This document shows positions 1-10,010 of a stretch of 64,000 nt of DNA, piece by piece. The stretch is from Blasia pusilla (Eukaryota; Marchantiophyta; Marchantiopsida; Blasiales). How positions within the stretch are numbered: position 1 is the first letter of the stretch; each line of letters opens with the position of its first letter. Below the pieces are notes generated by a model that was not told the origin of the DNA, made no database searches, and worked only from the letters and a program-made list of their open reading frames with translations. Location: the NCBI GenBank assembly GCA_050084515.1, contig CM114272.1, positions 56,110,001 to 56,174,000 on the forward strand. The letters are read 5' to 3'. A program made the translations under genes and the position numbers.

Positions 1-545
1 AAGCCTTCCAAATTTCAAGTCAATCTAAGGTCTCAGGAGAAGATGAAAGATGGAAAGCCCCTTTTTTCCAAGAACGTTTAATTGTGCAGGTCGAAAACTA
101 TATATATATATATTTGGGCTTTTGGTCCCAACTCCATCATGCTTGCAACTTTGCAAGGGGTCTGTACACACCTTGATGATAAAGTCAACCACATTTGAAG
201 GAAAGATAAGATCCTTGAGCAAGATGGAAATGAAAAGATCCTCTTTTCCAAGAAGGTTTTATGGCATGGGTCCAAAAATTTATCACACAGTTTTGAGGTT
301 TTGGTCACAACTCCATTTTTCTTGGAACTTTGCAAGGGATCTAGATACACCTTGATAATCAAGTGTGTACCAAATTTTAGGCCAAGACAAGATCCTTGAA
401 CAAGATGGAAAATGAAAAGACCCTCTTTTCCAAGAAGGTCTAATGGCACGGGTCCAAAAACGAATTGAACGTTTTTGAGTTTTTGGTCACAATTCCACTT
501 TGCTTGCAACTTTGTAAGGGGTCTAGATACACCTTAATATTTCAA
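1..545. repeat. ~180-bp tandem repeat, about three units
   Basis: Three diverged units begin near 43, 221 and 401, giving a period of about 178-180 bp. Each starts with an AGATGGAAA..CTTTTCCAAGAA block. It continues through a 'tttggtc-caactcca' block and a 'gcaactttgcaagggg' block, and ends with 'acaccttgat'. Bases 1-42 match the end of a preceding unit, so the array runs off the left edge. The unit length is typical of plant satellite DNA, but three units alone do not make a centromeric satellite. Short ORFs here overlap on both strands and look like chance. Confidence 0.75.
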
Positions 546-1616
546 TGAAACAATTCTCTAAGTTAGAATTCACTTAATAATCATGCATGTTCTATTATTT
601 ATCCTACAAAAATCAATCTTTTTAAATAAAATATCGACTACATTTCTAAGAACACAAAGAAAAGCGGATGTTTTCGATGTCTTGATCATAAGTATGATAA
701 AATGTTGTATACTATCTCTCATGAGCACTATTGAAAGATCTTTCCTCAGATTCGTATTAATAAGCCATTTGATTTATGAAAAAGTTATTAAAAAATTTAT
801 TTAAAAAATAATGTCACACGTTTATACATTTCATGCCATAAATTGTTTATCAATGTTGTGGAATCCCATCATTTTAAAAATAAAATTTAAATAATATTTG
901 AAAAAATAACTTTTAGTTAGTGGGTAGTTAACTATTATGATTATGGGACATAGAAGTAGTATTCTATAATTTTCACCTGCTGGAAATACGTTTTCCAGGT
1001 TGCTTAAATTTAATGTGCCAAATACTCTTTAAAACAACTGTGGGGAAATTTTCCCTCGTCCCACATAGACATTCTTGTGAACCCTAAAGGCGTGTGATTC
1101 TCATTCTTTTTTCATTTAGAGAATTCGGGAGGAGATGGTCTTACCCACTCAGACACCGATTGTTTAGGTCGACCTCCTGATGGGTTTCCCATCCTATTTT
1201 CTATTCATGTGTATAATTTGTCCCTCATGAAGGTATTAATGAGGATACGCATTGTGGTGGATGGCTCGAGCTACGATGCGCGAATTCGCAAATCCCGTAT
1301 CTCGGTTGGTCTTCCCAAGGTGAATACAACGATACACATAACTTCGATTCAAATCCGCTTCAGATGTGATTTTCTCTGTTCTCCTTTTGGAATGTCGAAT
1401 CAAGTCATTGACAGATCGCTCACAGCTTAATCGTGTTGTGTGCAGTCTTGTCTTGAGGACCTGCGGAATTTTGGTTAGATCGGTATTAAGTGATTGTCCC
1501 GGTAAATATATACACCTTTGTGTTGAGGATCAGTGGAGAATTGCCTGATAAGGTCTCGTGATGCGTGCAGCAGTTTTCTCTGGCTGGTATAGCACACGTA
1601 CACAGGTCGTCTTAAG
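546..1616. other. AT-rich stretch with no recognised gene
   Basis: Bases 546-1000 are very AT-rich with no coding signal. Around 1080-1500 the composition rises and short ORFs appear on both strands, but none resembles a family I know. I see no RNA gene. Confidence 0.5.
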
Positions 1617-2880
1617 TCAATCGAACATACTGATGTTGAAGGAGCGAAGCAAAGAAATATGTCGGCAGGTTTCTCTTTGCGCGTGAGTCTTAATTGGGTC
1701 AGGAGAGACCTTCTCTTGATCTTCGATCGAAGAATCTTCTTTAATCTCCGGTAATATTTCTCGCAGGTCATCAATCACTATGTCTGCGCGAAGACGCTCA
1801 TTTCCAGCAGTGGGACTAGATGAAGGAAGGTCATAGAACCGGGATTCTTCAATATGATCATCATTTCGAAGGAAGGAAACAGAGGAGTCCTTGGCGTGGG
1901 AGTCATTCGAGTGCTGCTGCAGACAGGAAGTCGTTCCCAATGGATCCTCATCTCTACAGCCTTAGAAATCCCCCCGAGATGCCAAAGGCGTCTTCCTTCA
2001 TCCTGTGGCTTTTCCATGAGAATCCTACATCAATCTCTGTTTACTGCTCTAGTGAGCCATACGGCAGAAATCACTCCCTCGATCGGACACGACCAAACCC
2101 TACACCATATGCACGCGCATAGAGACGACTTTTAGGAGCTATGGGATTGGTTTAATCCTCACGAGATCCTCAATCACAAGACGAGTCTAGTGACTAGTGG
2201 ATCCGAAGGTCTTCAGAACGTGCTTTCAAGACACAGTTGATGATGCGAGAAAGTACCACCACGTTGCTCTGCGGCTACACACGCTTGAACATCAGGCATC
2301 TAGAAAAGTTGAGAACAAGCAAGAAGCCATCAATGAGCGAGGGAGCAAACTGGGAAAGAAGAAAGGAATCATCGGGGTGCGTTGGGACACACAACAAGAA
2401 CATCAGTTGCGATTATGGGGAATCAGAAACTGACTAGCTTGCGAACTGAAGACCTCTTCAGTGTACAAATGCAAATCACTGTCCAGCTTTCCAGAGCAGA
2501 GAAAAGCAATCGACTGTCAGAGAAATTATTTATGAAGTCTCAGGAAACAATCCAGATTCAAAATCGACGAATGAAAACAGCGAACTACTTTATCACATCT
2601 CCAACTCTTTCTTGGTCCTCCAGGACATCGCCGATTTTGAGGAGCAAACTCTCCCTAGGAAGGTAGCCGACATATTTCCGCCAAATGGCAAGCAGAGGGG
2701 CATAAAACTTGTCTCTTTTAGTAAGGCATTCAGATTTTCGAATTCAGAAAGCAATCCCAAGCGAATGTCGAACATGAAATTACAGGAACGAAGAAACGTT
2801 TCGTAGCACGCATTCGATGAATACCAGAACTCCAACAGGGTACGCCATGGACAGACGCACTCTGCGCTCCACATGTACAG
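1617..2880 (-). other. Weakly coding stretch downstream of the PLAC8-like exon
   Basis: On the minus strand, 1617-1940 is open for about 107 codons. It is acidic and serine-rich, preceded by possible acceptor sites (ctgtag/ctaag near 1955-1970). A further open stretch lies at 2593-2874. Either could be a downstream exon of the gene starting near 4240, because PLAC8-family plant proteins often end in a Ser/Asp/Glu-rich tail. Neither matches the PLAC8 cysteine core, and I cannot define exons. This could equally be non-coding. Confidence 0.2.
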
Positions 2881-3028
2881 CTTATCTGTGACTCTAGCGT
2901 AATCAGAGAGAAAAAATCTGCTAATAATTATCAGGATACTTCAGGGTAATAATGGCACTCACGACATCACAATTATAGAGTGTTGAATTGAATTGAATCG
3001 AATCGACCGTTAGTAGAAAGCAATGCAC

Positions 3029-3450
3029 TTTCATTGAGATCCATGACTAAATAACCTACTTCATACCAGCTTCAAACCCTAAACGGCATTGTTCCGCTCA
3101 ACCCAAATCCACTACATGAATACCAGGGAAAGCAACTGGATCTGTCAAATCGAGCAAGCGAATTCGAATAGACCTGCATTGCATACATGCACTTCCGATC
3201 GGGATTCGTCCACTAGCGGTAGGGAGCATGATTGAAGGGTTCCCTTAGATCCATGACTATGTCGCGTATTTCACTCCGGCACCTACACGGCCATGCATAC
3301 ACTCCGCTCTCGGGGACTCACGTGTACTACACGGACGAGATATCACCGACACAAATCGCTGGATCTTATGAGATGGCACGCATACACACATTTCTACACG
3401 GGATTTGTCGACTAGATGTATATCTGCAGAGTGATCGAAGGGTTTCCAAC
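3029..3450. repeat. Diverged ~210-bp tandem duplication
   Basis: Two diverged copies abut near 3240-3250. Shared blocks are 'agatccatgacta', 'gcatacatgcact'/'gcatacacacat', 'ggatttgtcgactag'/'ggattcgtccactag' and 'gatcgaagggtttcc'/'gattgaagggttccc'. The duplication lies immediately 3' of the PLAC8-like exon, in what would be its intron or 3' region. It may explain why the next exon is not found close by. Confidence 0.55.
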
Positions 3451-3454
3451 TAAC

Positions 3455-4360
3455 TCAGATCTCGTGAGTCCGTTTCCTCGCCAACACTGACAGGTCCATT
3501 TCCGCATCTGTCGATGCCACCTCGTAATCTCTGCCCAACTGCGAATGGTTCTTGTATACTCCTGCTAAAATTGCACTGCCCAAGGCTACAGCAAGCCATG
3601 ACAACACCTGCCCTACGGGTCGGTCGGTCGCAGTGTAGATCAGGTTGAGGATGAACAGAACATACTGGCCTATGCAGTTGAGGTGCAAGAGTGTAACTAT
3701 GACAACCATATGAGCCCACTCATTGGGTTTCCTGGTCCCATTCTTGCAGTACACTTCTCTCAGCTTCTGGATGTCCGAGGGATTCCACCTGTAGAGCATA
3801 TGAGCATGACCACACCGCTCTGGGTGCAGGTAAATGCACATCATAGTGAAACCAGTGGTGACGATCTGATTCAAAACCTCGATCAAGTCCTCTTTTGAGA
3901 TGATCTCCGAGGGGATGACTGCATCAAGCAATCCGAATGCCACCAAAAGCAAAAGTGTCAACGATATACCTACTGTCCATGCCCAGATTTTCTTGCAGAT
4001 GGTCCATAGATAATCCACCTTCACTTCACCAAAGAAGGGCACTTTCACGGTGTAATCCTCCAGCAGTCGGGCGAAAGGGGCCAGCACTTTCGGGAGGTGC
4101 GACACGCCCTTGGGAGACGCGATGCTTTGGAGACTGAATACGGCATTCTGGGGCGATCCCATGACTTCTTCATCCCCGTCATCTCTCAAACTCGAATTCA
4201 CCCCCTTCTTCCCAAGACTCCCCAAGTCATTCGAAGCCATGGCTGATCCAACCGAATTCTGATGTCTATCGTCCTTATTACAGACAGCTCCCCAGCAGTC
4301 AATCTCGTCACCGCCCTCAGCGCAGCACCACTTCCTCCCTCTTGTACTCCAACTGCTCAC
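3455..4360 (-). CDS. PLAC8-family-like membrane protein, N-terminal exon
   Basis: The open frame is 301 codons. The better start is probably the ATG at 4240, because it has a GCCATGG context and 'MASN' resembles family N-termini; that leaves about 261 codons. The segment 'RWNPSDIQKLREVYCKNGT' followed by 'KPNEWAHMVVIVTLLHLNC' closely matches the conserved region that precedes the PLAC8 domain in plant PLAC8-family proteins (my recollection of the family). Three hydrophobic segments are visible: WAWTVGISLTLLLLVAFGLL, VVIVTLLHLNCIGQYVLF and VLSWLAVALGSAILAGVY. The frame stops shortly after 'GRDYE', where a GAG|GTGGCA junction could be a splice donor. The cysteine-rich PLAC8 core (FCTFC..GWN type) should follow in the next exon, but I could not find it between 2000 and 3450. 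The gene is therefore either truncated or has distant exons. The function of these proteins is poorly known; a membrane location is likely. Confidence 0.6.
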   Translation of the reverse strand: MSSWSTRGRKWCCAEGGDEIDCWGAVCNKDDRHQNSVGSAMASNDLGSLGKKGVNSSLRDDGDEEVMGSPQNAVFSLQSIASPKGVSHLPKVLAPFARLLEDYTVKVPFFGEVKVDYLWTICKKIWAWTVGISLTLLLLVAFGLLDAVIPSEIISKEDLIEVLNQIVTTGFTMMCIYLHPERCGHAHMLYRWNPSDIQKLREVYCKNGTRKPNEWAHMVVIVTLLHLNCIGQYVLFILNLIYTATDRPVGQVLSWLAVALGSAILAGVYKNHSQLGRDYEVASTDAEMDLSVLARKRTHEI

Positions 4361-4784
4361 GTTCGATTAATACTGCTGTTTGCATGTCCATGTCCCACCA
4401 AGCGAGCAAACGCCCTCACAAACCCTCCACACTGATCCTCCCCTCACCGCGATCAGCATGAAAATCAGCAGCGTTCTCTCGCCATGACCGCGGATGGAGG
4501 TCTCGTCTCTGCCCGCCACCATGCAATGATGTAAGTAAGCTGGCCGCAGAGCAACCTACCCGACTTTTCGATTCCATGTTTAGAGATACTTTATGGGATG
4601 GGCCGCAAGACCGGGGCTCGCAATCACCCGACCCCCCAGCGTCCAAGTCCACTCGCACACGATTCCGTGCACGTGCACGAACTCTCTCTCTATAATCCAC
4701 GGCCCAACCTGTCAACTCTGCGTCATTTTGCACTGCTCTGTGTCGTTTCTTGGGCCGCTCGCATCTACTTTTCCTCCCGCCGCC

Positions 4785-4956
4785 CGTCCCGTCCCGTCCC
4801 GCACCGTCGCACATATGGACAGAACTTCGATCCCCGGACTGTGCGGGACGGACGGACATACGGTCGCCCGATATCCGTGTCCGAGAAAAATGCCGAATGC
4901 ATGGAAGGTGGGATGTCAAAGACCGAATGCATGGAAGGTGGGGTGTCAAAGACCAC
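4785..4956. repeat. CCCGT microsatellite and ~30-bp tandem duplication
   Basis: A short (CCCGT)n run sits at about 4787-4802. At 4895-4955 the unit 'gaatgcatggaaggtggg-tgtcaaagacc' occurs twice in tandem. Both lie upstream of the PLAC8-like exon. The GGTGTCAAAGA word recurs near 8055 and, inverted, near 18540. Confidence 0.6.
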
Positions 4957-5247
4957 TCTATGCCGGGTAGTGGGTTAATCCGGAAGTGTTATGGAAGGAA
5001 ACGGGTTGGCTCTCTGGTTTCCCGTTTTGGCCCTGGCGGAAAGAGAAAGATGCACTTCGATAAAAACAAGTGATGGAAAACCCATCGGAAGTACAAAAGA
5101 GGGGGATTCAAAGAGTCAAAACGTGAAGGCCACAACAAGACCAGAAAAGGAAGAAGGGGGCATTCCTCCCCCTAACGACGAAACTCACCAACAGCAGAGA
5201 CAATATCAGCAACAACAAGAGAGCTATGACTACTACTAAGTGGGCCT
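4957..5247. other. Spacer at the 3' side of the R2-like element
   Basis: An 82-codon plus-strand ORF (4991-5239), Gln/Lys-rich at its end, shows no family resemblance and is probably chance. This segment may include the 3' untranslated tail of the retroelement that follows on the minus strand. I see no poly(A) tract or target duplication. Confidence 0.3.
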
Positions 5248-5957
5248 CTAGCGCCGGCGTCTCCCACGGCTGAGCCACAAAAGCCCATTAGCCTGGGCAC
5301 GCCGCAACGCTATGGAGACCCGTTGCCTACAATAGAGAATCGCAGAGCTAAGGACAACCCATTTCTCGAGTGGAGATGATGGGCGCGATCCGTGAACGCA
5401 GTCGAACCTCTCCCCCATAGCCCCATACATCTCTATGGCCAGGGGATGAAGATGTGTCCTCGTGAAGTCGTAGATATGTGTCTTCTTCACCGCCGCCGCC
5501 GCCGCCGCTCCTTGTAGCATTCGCCCTTGGGCCACCACTTGGGCTCGTGACTTTGCCTCCCAGCGTAGGATTTGTGACTACCACGTCCGCCACCACCACC
5601 TCAGCCTCTCGTGTCATGTAGAGATCAGCACGAATAAGGGAATCCCGCATGGAGTAGTGCCTCTCTCTCTGCACATGGAAGCCACTCTCCCGAGCAATAT
5701 TGAACATGATATCCCGCACTGCATCGTGAGTGGCTATCCTCTTCTCACCCCCAACTGGAGAGCGTGCCAAATGCACACCAAGTGGATCCAGGCTCCGGCG
5801 ACACTCGTAGTGTGTCTAACCAACCACCGATGGTCGGGGGAGGCCCAAGCGGAACCGCATCGCTGTGGTATAGATAAGTGGTGCGATACGAAACTTTAAA
5901 CCCTAACCTCCATGGGGATATTCCCGTCAGACATAGTGCCTCTAAAAACTGCCTCAA
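5248..5957 (-). pseudogene. C-terminal part of R2-like retroelement protein, frameshifted
   Basis: The protein continues past the stop of the reverse transcriptase frame, broken over three frames: about 5957-5776, then 5776-5348, then 5538-5248. Recognisable blocks are 'ATHDAVRDIMFNIARESGFH', 'RADLYMTREAEVVVADVVV', 'HPLAIEMYGAMGERF' and 'CRQRVSIALRRAQANGL'. I recall this ordered set from the C-terminus of plant reverse transcriptases of this type. The D..(x)..D-V-V pattern could be a restriction-like endonuclease core, but that is inference. At least two frameshifts separate the blocks, so the protein is dead. Confidence 0.6.
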
Positions 5958-8019
5958 AGTGGGCTTCCATCAAGGAAGATTGGAGCCCAGACTGACTGGA
6001 GGTGACTAAGGAGGAGAAAGTGGGGAGAACGGCTCTGGCCTCAACTCGAAGGGAATCTCTACAAGCTGTGAGTGAAGACTGAAGTGGGAAAGAGCCATCC
6101 TCAACCTGAGAGACATAGTGTAGAAGGAGCGGTCTATCTCTAACCAAAAATCTGGAGCAAAGGAGGGGTGCCACTGTGGCCCAACTTCCTAAAAAAGCGG
6201 AGGACGCCACTAACTCGGTCGAGAGAAGACCTACTCCACCAAAAGAAATTGGCCAAGAGGCCTGTCTACGAGCTAACTCCCCCATGGGGCACTCTAAGGA
6301 TTCGGGTCCTAGAAGATCCCCAAACACCTGCATGAGCTTCCTATCAAAGGATCTATATAGGGAAGAAAGGTGACTAGATGTCCAGACCGTTCTAGTGAGG
6401 TAACCAAGTCTACGAGCAAAACAAGAAGAGAGAATGCCGAAGGCGACTTGAGGGTCACCAATCCTCGTAAGATCATCAACGTGGAGAAGATCCTCGGTAA
6501 GAGCCGCTGCCACGAAACTCGATACAAAGTCCTGGCTCCCGAGCGGGACTCCCAAGACTCGAAGCCCTCCGACAGGTCGCAAGAAGCCGTTGGGTAAATG
6601 TAGATCATCACGTAGGCCTAATGGAGACCAAGCCTTGCACTTCCCCACCTTCACCGCCAGGCCGACATGTGCCAACTGTGATGAAAAGTGCTCGAATGCA
6701 GGGACAACCAGATCTCCAGGACCAACAGTATGAGTATCATCTGCCAGCAAAGGGAACATGCAACCCGGGAAAGCCTCCACCATAGAAAGAACCGCTCGGT
6801 AATGAGCCACGGAAAACAACGCGCCACCCAAAGGGTCACCCTGACGAGTCCCGGTAGCAGACTCCAAGACCGTGACCTCCTCCTCGAATCGACCATGGTG
6901 GAAATAGAAGGCCCCATAGAAAGCCTGCACAAAGGGAATGAGGCTCGCCATGGGGCCACCCGCGTCCCTCAACTCTGTGAATATAGTAGCCCAAGATACT
7001 GAGTTGAAGGCGTTCTCCACGTCCACTTGGAGAACCACCCACTCTAGATGAACATCTAGACAAGCCCTCAAACCTAAGGCAACCGTCTCACATCCGGCTG
7101 GCGTGGCAACTCCAAACTGATGCGGACTCAGATGTGACTGGAAAGCCTCACGGAATTGCAAAGCGAGAGTACAACTCACCAACCGCAAGAGCACCTCACC
7201 TATGGCAATCAGACGGATACCACCACCCTCCTTCGACAACGCCAAAAGTCGCCCCGCCCCTAATACTTGGGCCACTGTTGTTGGCACTCTTCCCTGAGCT
7301 AGGTGAGAGGCAACCTGAAGCAACTCGGAGAAGCCGCTAGTGGTGTCCTCGGAAGGAAAGCAATCACAAAGGTGTTCGTACATCATACCAGACAAACCTC
7401 CGGCCGCAATCCTCGGAGAACGTCCGAGTGCCCGTGCAAAGAGGGACGGGTCAAGGCATATAGCCGTGTCAGGATGGAAGTTATGTGCAAAAGCTGGAAT
7501 GTCAACCGTTGGACGAGGATGTAGCCTCCAGAGGGCATCGATGGTAACAGATGAAGAAGGAGCCATGTCCATCGGGCGAAGAGCACGTGCAGCTCGCGAG
7601 TACTCACAGGCTCGCCCCAGTGTCCTACATCGTCGCAACCTGGCTGCTCCAAGATCGTCCGCCGGGAAACCAGGTGAACTACTACCTCTGGTGAATGCCA
7701 CAAACTCACTCTGCAGAGACTCCCAATCACCTCCTCGAAAGCGTCTCAGACGTGCCATAACCTCTATATGACCGACCTTCCCTCCCCGAGTGTAACGAAG
7801 ACACCATCGTGGAAGGAGAAGTAGTAGGTACCAAGAGAGCTCATCCATAGGATCAAGAGCGATCCTAGCTAGGGGAAGGAGGAATGCGTGGCGGAGGTCG
7901 TCCCGAATAGCATGGGGGATCCTATGAAACAACCTCAGGCAGGGAAAACGGGTCTCGAAGAGACCTATAATGCTGCCCTGGTGGGACCTCAACCACTCCC
8001 ATGCCTCAGGAGGGGGCAA
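5896..8019 (-). CDS. Non-LTR (R2-like) reverse transcriptase
   Basis: This 707-codon open frame has the reverse transcriptase motifs in order. Motif 2 is 'GGIRLIAIGEVLLR'. Motif A is 'LQVDVENAFNSVSW' with its aspartate. Motif B is 'TRQGDPLGGALFSVAHY'. Motif C is 'LLADDTHTVGP' (ADD in place of the usual YADD). A GK-C motif D ('VKVGKCKAWSPLG') and 'GLRVLGVPLG' follow. No apurinic endonuclease is seen in front of it, which with the C-terminal blocks at 5248-5957 suggests an R2-type architecture. It would copy element RNA at a nicked genomic target. The frame is open, but the C-terminus downstream is frameshifted, so the element as a whole is defective. The true start is not defined; the ATG at 8019 may lie inside an originally longer protein. 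Confidence 0.8.
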   Translation of the reverse strand: MPPPEAWEWLRSHQGSIIGLFETRFPCLRLFHRIPHAIRDDLRHAFLLPLARIALDPMDELSWYLLLLLPRWCLRYTRGGKVGHIEVMARLRRFRGGDWESLQSEFVAFTRGSSSPGFPADDLGAARLRRCRTLGRACEYSRAARALRPMDMAPSSSVTIDALWRLHPRPTVDIPAFAHNFHPDTAICLDPSLFARALGRSPRIAAGGLSGMMYEHLCDCFPSEDTTSGFSELLQVASHLAQGRVPTTVAQVLGAGRLLALSKEGGGIRLIAIGEVLLRLVSCTLALQFREAFQSHLSPHQFGVATPAGCETVALGLRACLDVHLEWVVLQVDVENAFNSVSWATIFTELRDAGGPMASLIPFVQAFYGAFYFHHGRFEEEVTVLESATGTRQGDPLGGALFSVAHYRAVLSMVEAFPGCMFPLLADDTHTVGPGDLVVPAFEHFSSQLAHVGLAVKVGKCKAWSPLGLRDDLHLPNGFLRPVGGLRVLGVPLGSQDFVSSFVAAALTEDLLHVDDLTRIGDPQVAFGILSSCFARRLGYLTRTVWTSSHLSSLYRSFDRKLMQVFGDLLGPESLECPMGELARRQASWPISFGGVGLLSTELVASSAFLGSWATVAPLLCSRFLVRDRPLLLHYVSQVEDGSFPLQSSLTACRDSLRVEARAVLPTFSSLVTSSQSGLQSSLMEAHFEAVFRGTMSDGNIPMEVRV

Positions 8020-8379
8020 TGATGCGGGAAGGATGAGGTTTGTTTTCCAACGTCACTATGGGTGTCAAAGATCACCCTTGATTTTCTTCAAGAAGGGGCG
8101 GAAATTTTACAAAGAGGCGTATTAAGGGATCCGGAAGTAGATCGAAAGTGCACACCCACATATTTACAACTTGCAAATTGGGAGGAAAAAGAGGAGCGGG
8201 GAATTTGAAGCCCTTAGGGGAATACCAAAATGGGAGGAGGTAATCGTTTAGGGTTATGGAGACCGGTAAGAATTGGCATATACTAAATTAATCATATTAT
8301 CCATACCAATAATAAAGCATTACAAAATTTAGAAAATGCATATCAATATAAAACTTCACACATATAATATAATATTTTT
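8020..8379. other. Spacer between R2-like element and Helitron
   Basis: There is no gene. 'gggtgtcaaagatcaccc' at about 8055 resembles words at 4942 and (inverted) 18540. 'gggaggaaaaagaggagcgg' near 8180 has a diverged inverted counterpart near 18,700. From 8280 the sequence becomes AT-rich, and the Helitron 3' end should lie here. I could not identify a CTRR terminus with a hairpin. Confidence 0.35.
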
Positions 8380-8994
8380 TTAATTTAGCACTTCTTTATG
8401 TACAACGTTCCTAATGTAAATACATATTTTGTTAGTATCATTTTCATCATCTATCATAATATGAATAGAATTCCTCGAGCCTCCTCTTGATAAGGCAACA
8501 TACAATTGCCCATGAAAAAATATTGGATTGGGCAAGTAAATACCAACTCTATCTAATGTTTGACCTTGCGACTTATTAATAGTCATTGCAAAAGCAGGAC
8601 GGATAGGAAATTGAAATCGTCGTAAATCAAAAGGTAGGTTGGAATCAGAACCAATCAATGGAATGCGTGGAATGAAAACTCGAACTCCAATGTTTTTTCC
8701 CGTGATAATTGTTGCATCTATAAGATGTCAACTAAAGCTAACTATCACCAGCCGAGTTCCGTTTGCTTGTCCCTTTGCTCCATTCATATTCCGTGATAGC
8801 ATTATTGGAGCTCCAATCTTCAAAGTCAAACAATGAGGTGGCAATCCAGATGGTAAACATGTGTTCAAAAATTCTGTTAGATTAAAAAGTCTCATCTCAT
8901 CGTGGGAAAGAGAATTAACACTCAAGAAAGTATGCTCATGCAAAAACAAAAAAAAATCATTAATAATAAGAGAGATGATAGAAAAATATAGCAA
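8380..8994 (-). pseudogene. Helitron helicase, C-terminal motifs
   Basis: Two adjacent frames carry 'LKIGAPIMLSRNMN' with 'GTRLVIVSF' (8728-8880) and 'FPIRPAFAMTINKSQGQTLD' with 'GQLYVALSRGGS' (8380-8658). These are the motif V and VI regions of Pif1-like helicases in Helitrons, including the 'KSQGQT' signature and the final 'VALSR'. The reading frame changes near 8690-8730. Confidence 0.8.
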
Positions 8995-9406
8995 TACAAC
9001 AATGAAAATATAATAATGATATTCAAGAATATAAATATTACCTCTCTTGGAAATCGAGACATGATTTCCGTGTTTATAATATCCATAGTAGTATTCTTGG
9101 TTGACAAGATGGATGTACCCCTCAAGAAATCAATGTCACTCCACTTATGAACATCGTGTCCATAAACAATGTCAATGAAATCATTGATCCTTGTGGTTTA
9201 AACAATTATCGCATCCGGAACTCGTATAAAATCCTCTCCAAGGTCCAAATGTAACGGTACGCGACCCTCTCCTACCTCTAATAACCATGTTGCAAACGCT
9301 TCTTGCTCTTCTCGTGCATATCCTACAAAAAATATAAGATAAAGGAATAAGTAAATATTAAAAGTAAACAAAAACCAGATGAAATGAAAAACATGAAATA
9401 TAAGGT

Positions 9407-9912
9407 TTATTCAGTAATACCTTGTAAACTATTAACTCTCATGTTGGTAGTGAGTTTCAATAATCTCACGTCAGACCAAATAAGAGATCTCCTAAGTGTT
9501 GCACGCATAATTGTGGCACGATCTCCACGACGAAAAATTGGAAGAAGTTGTCGAAAGTCACCACCAAATAAAACGATCTTCCCCCCAAAAGGCAAGTCTC
9601 GTAATCGAGGATCCATCAAACCCATGATATCTTGGAAAGTACGATTAACGGCCTCAAATGCATGACGATTCAAGATTTATTTTCCTTGTCTTGCATGAAG
9701 TACATGAAAGTTCCACTTGCAAGTGGAACTTTCATGTACTTGGATAGGAATCGAGAATCGAGAATGAGCAGTACAACCTCCATCCAATAATAAAGCGGCA
9801 ATCCCCGAAGATGCAACTGCAAGAGCTATATGACCCTTGCTCCGTACCATTGCAAGAAGAAGGTTGTAAAAAAATGTTTTTCCTGTTCCGCCAAGATCAT
9901 CAATAAAGAAAT
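9407..9912 (-). pseudogene. Helitron helicase, Walker A to motif III
   Basis: On the minus strand, 9912-9840 encodes 'FIDDLGGTGKTFFYNLLLAM', a Walker A (GGTGKT) motif. 9673-9407 encodes 'NRHAFEAVNRTFQDIMGLMD' followed by 'VLFGGDFRQLLPI' (GGDFRQ motif) and 'LTTNMR'. The DEAP-type Walker B that normally lies between them is absent. In its place is a perfect 44-bp palindrome at 9698-9741 and a stop. The helicase cannot be functional. Confidence 0.85.
9698..9741. repeat. Perfect 44-bp palindrome inside helicase
   Basis: The 22-bp arm starting AAGTACATGAAAGTTCC is followed directly by its exact reverse complement, with no spacer. One arm corresponds to coding sequence (…VHESST) and the other is its inverted copy. 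It sits exactly where the Walker B region of the helicase should be, so it looks like a fold-back (template-switch) event with a deletion. Confidence 0.95.
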
Positions 9913-10010
9913 TTTTTGCTTGAGAAATCCATATTGTTTGTTACAAAAAAGCACTTTAAGAGAATAAAACTTAAAGAAATTTAAAAAGTAAAAAAATAAA
10001 ATAAAATATA

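Noticed and set aside
50-509. Open frames on both strands in the first 500 bases
   Set aside because: They follow the ~180-bp repeat unit and have no protein-like conservation.
4991-5239. 82-codon plus-strand ORF with a Gln-rich end
   Set aside because: Low complexity, no family match, and located in the probable 3' tail of the R2-like element.
8270-8400. Helitron 3' CTRR terminus with hairpin
   Set aside because: I searched the spacer for the reverse-complement YYAG plus a GC-rich stem and found nothing convincing, so no terminus is claimed.
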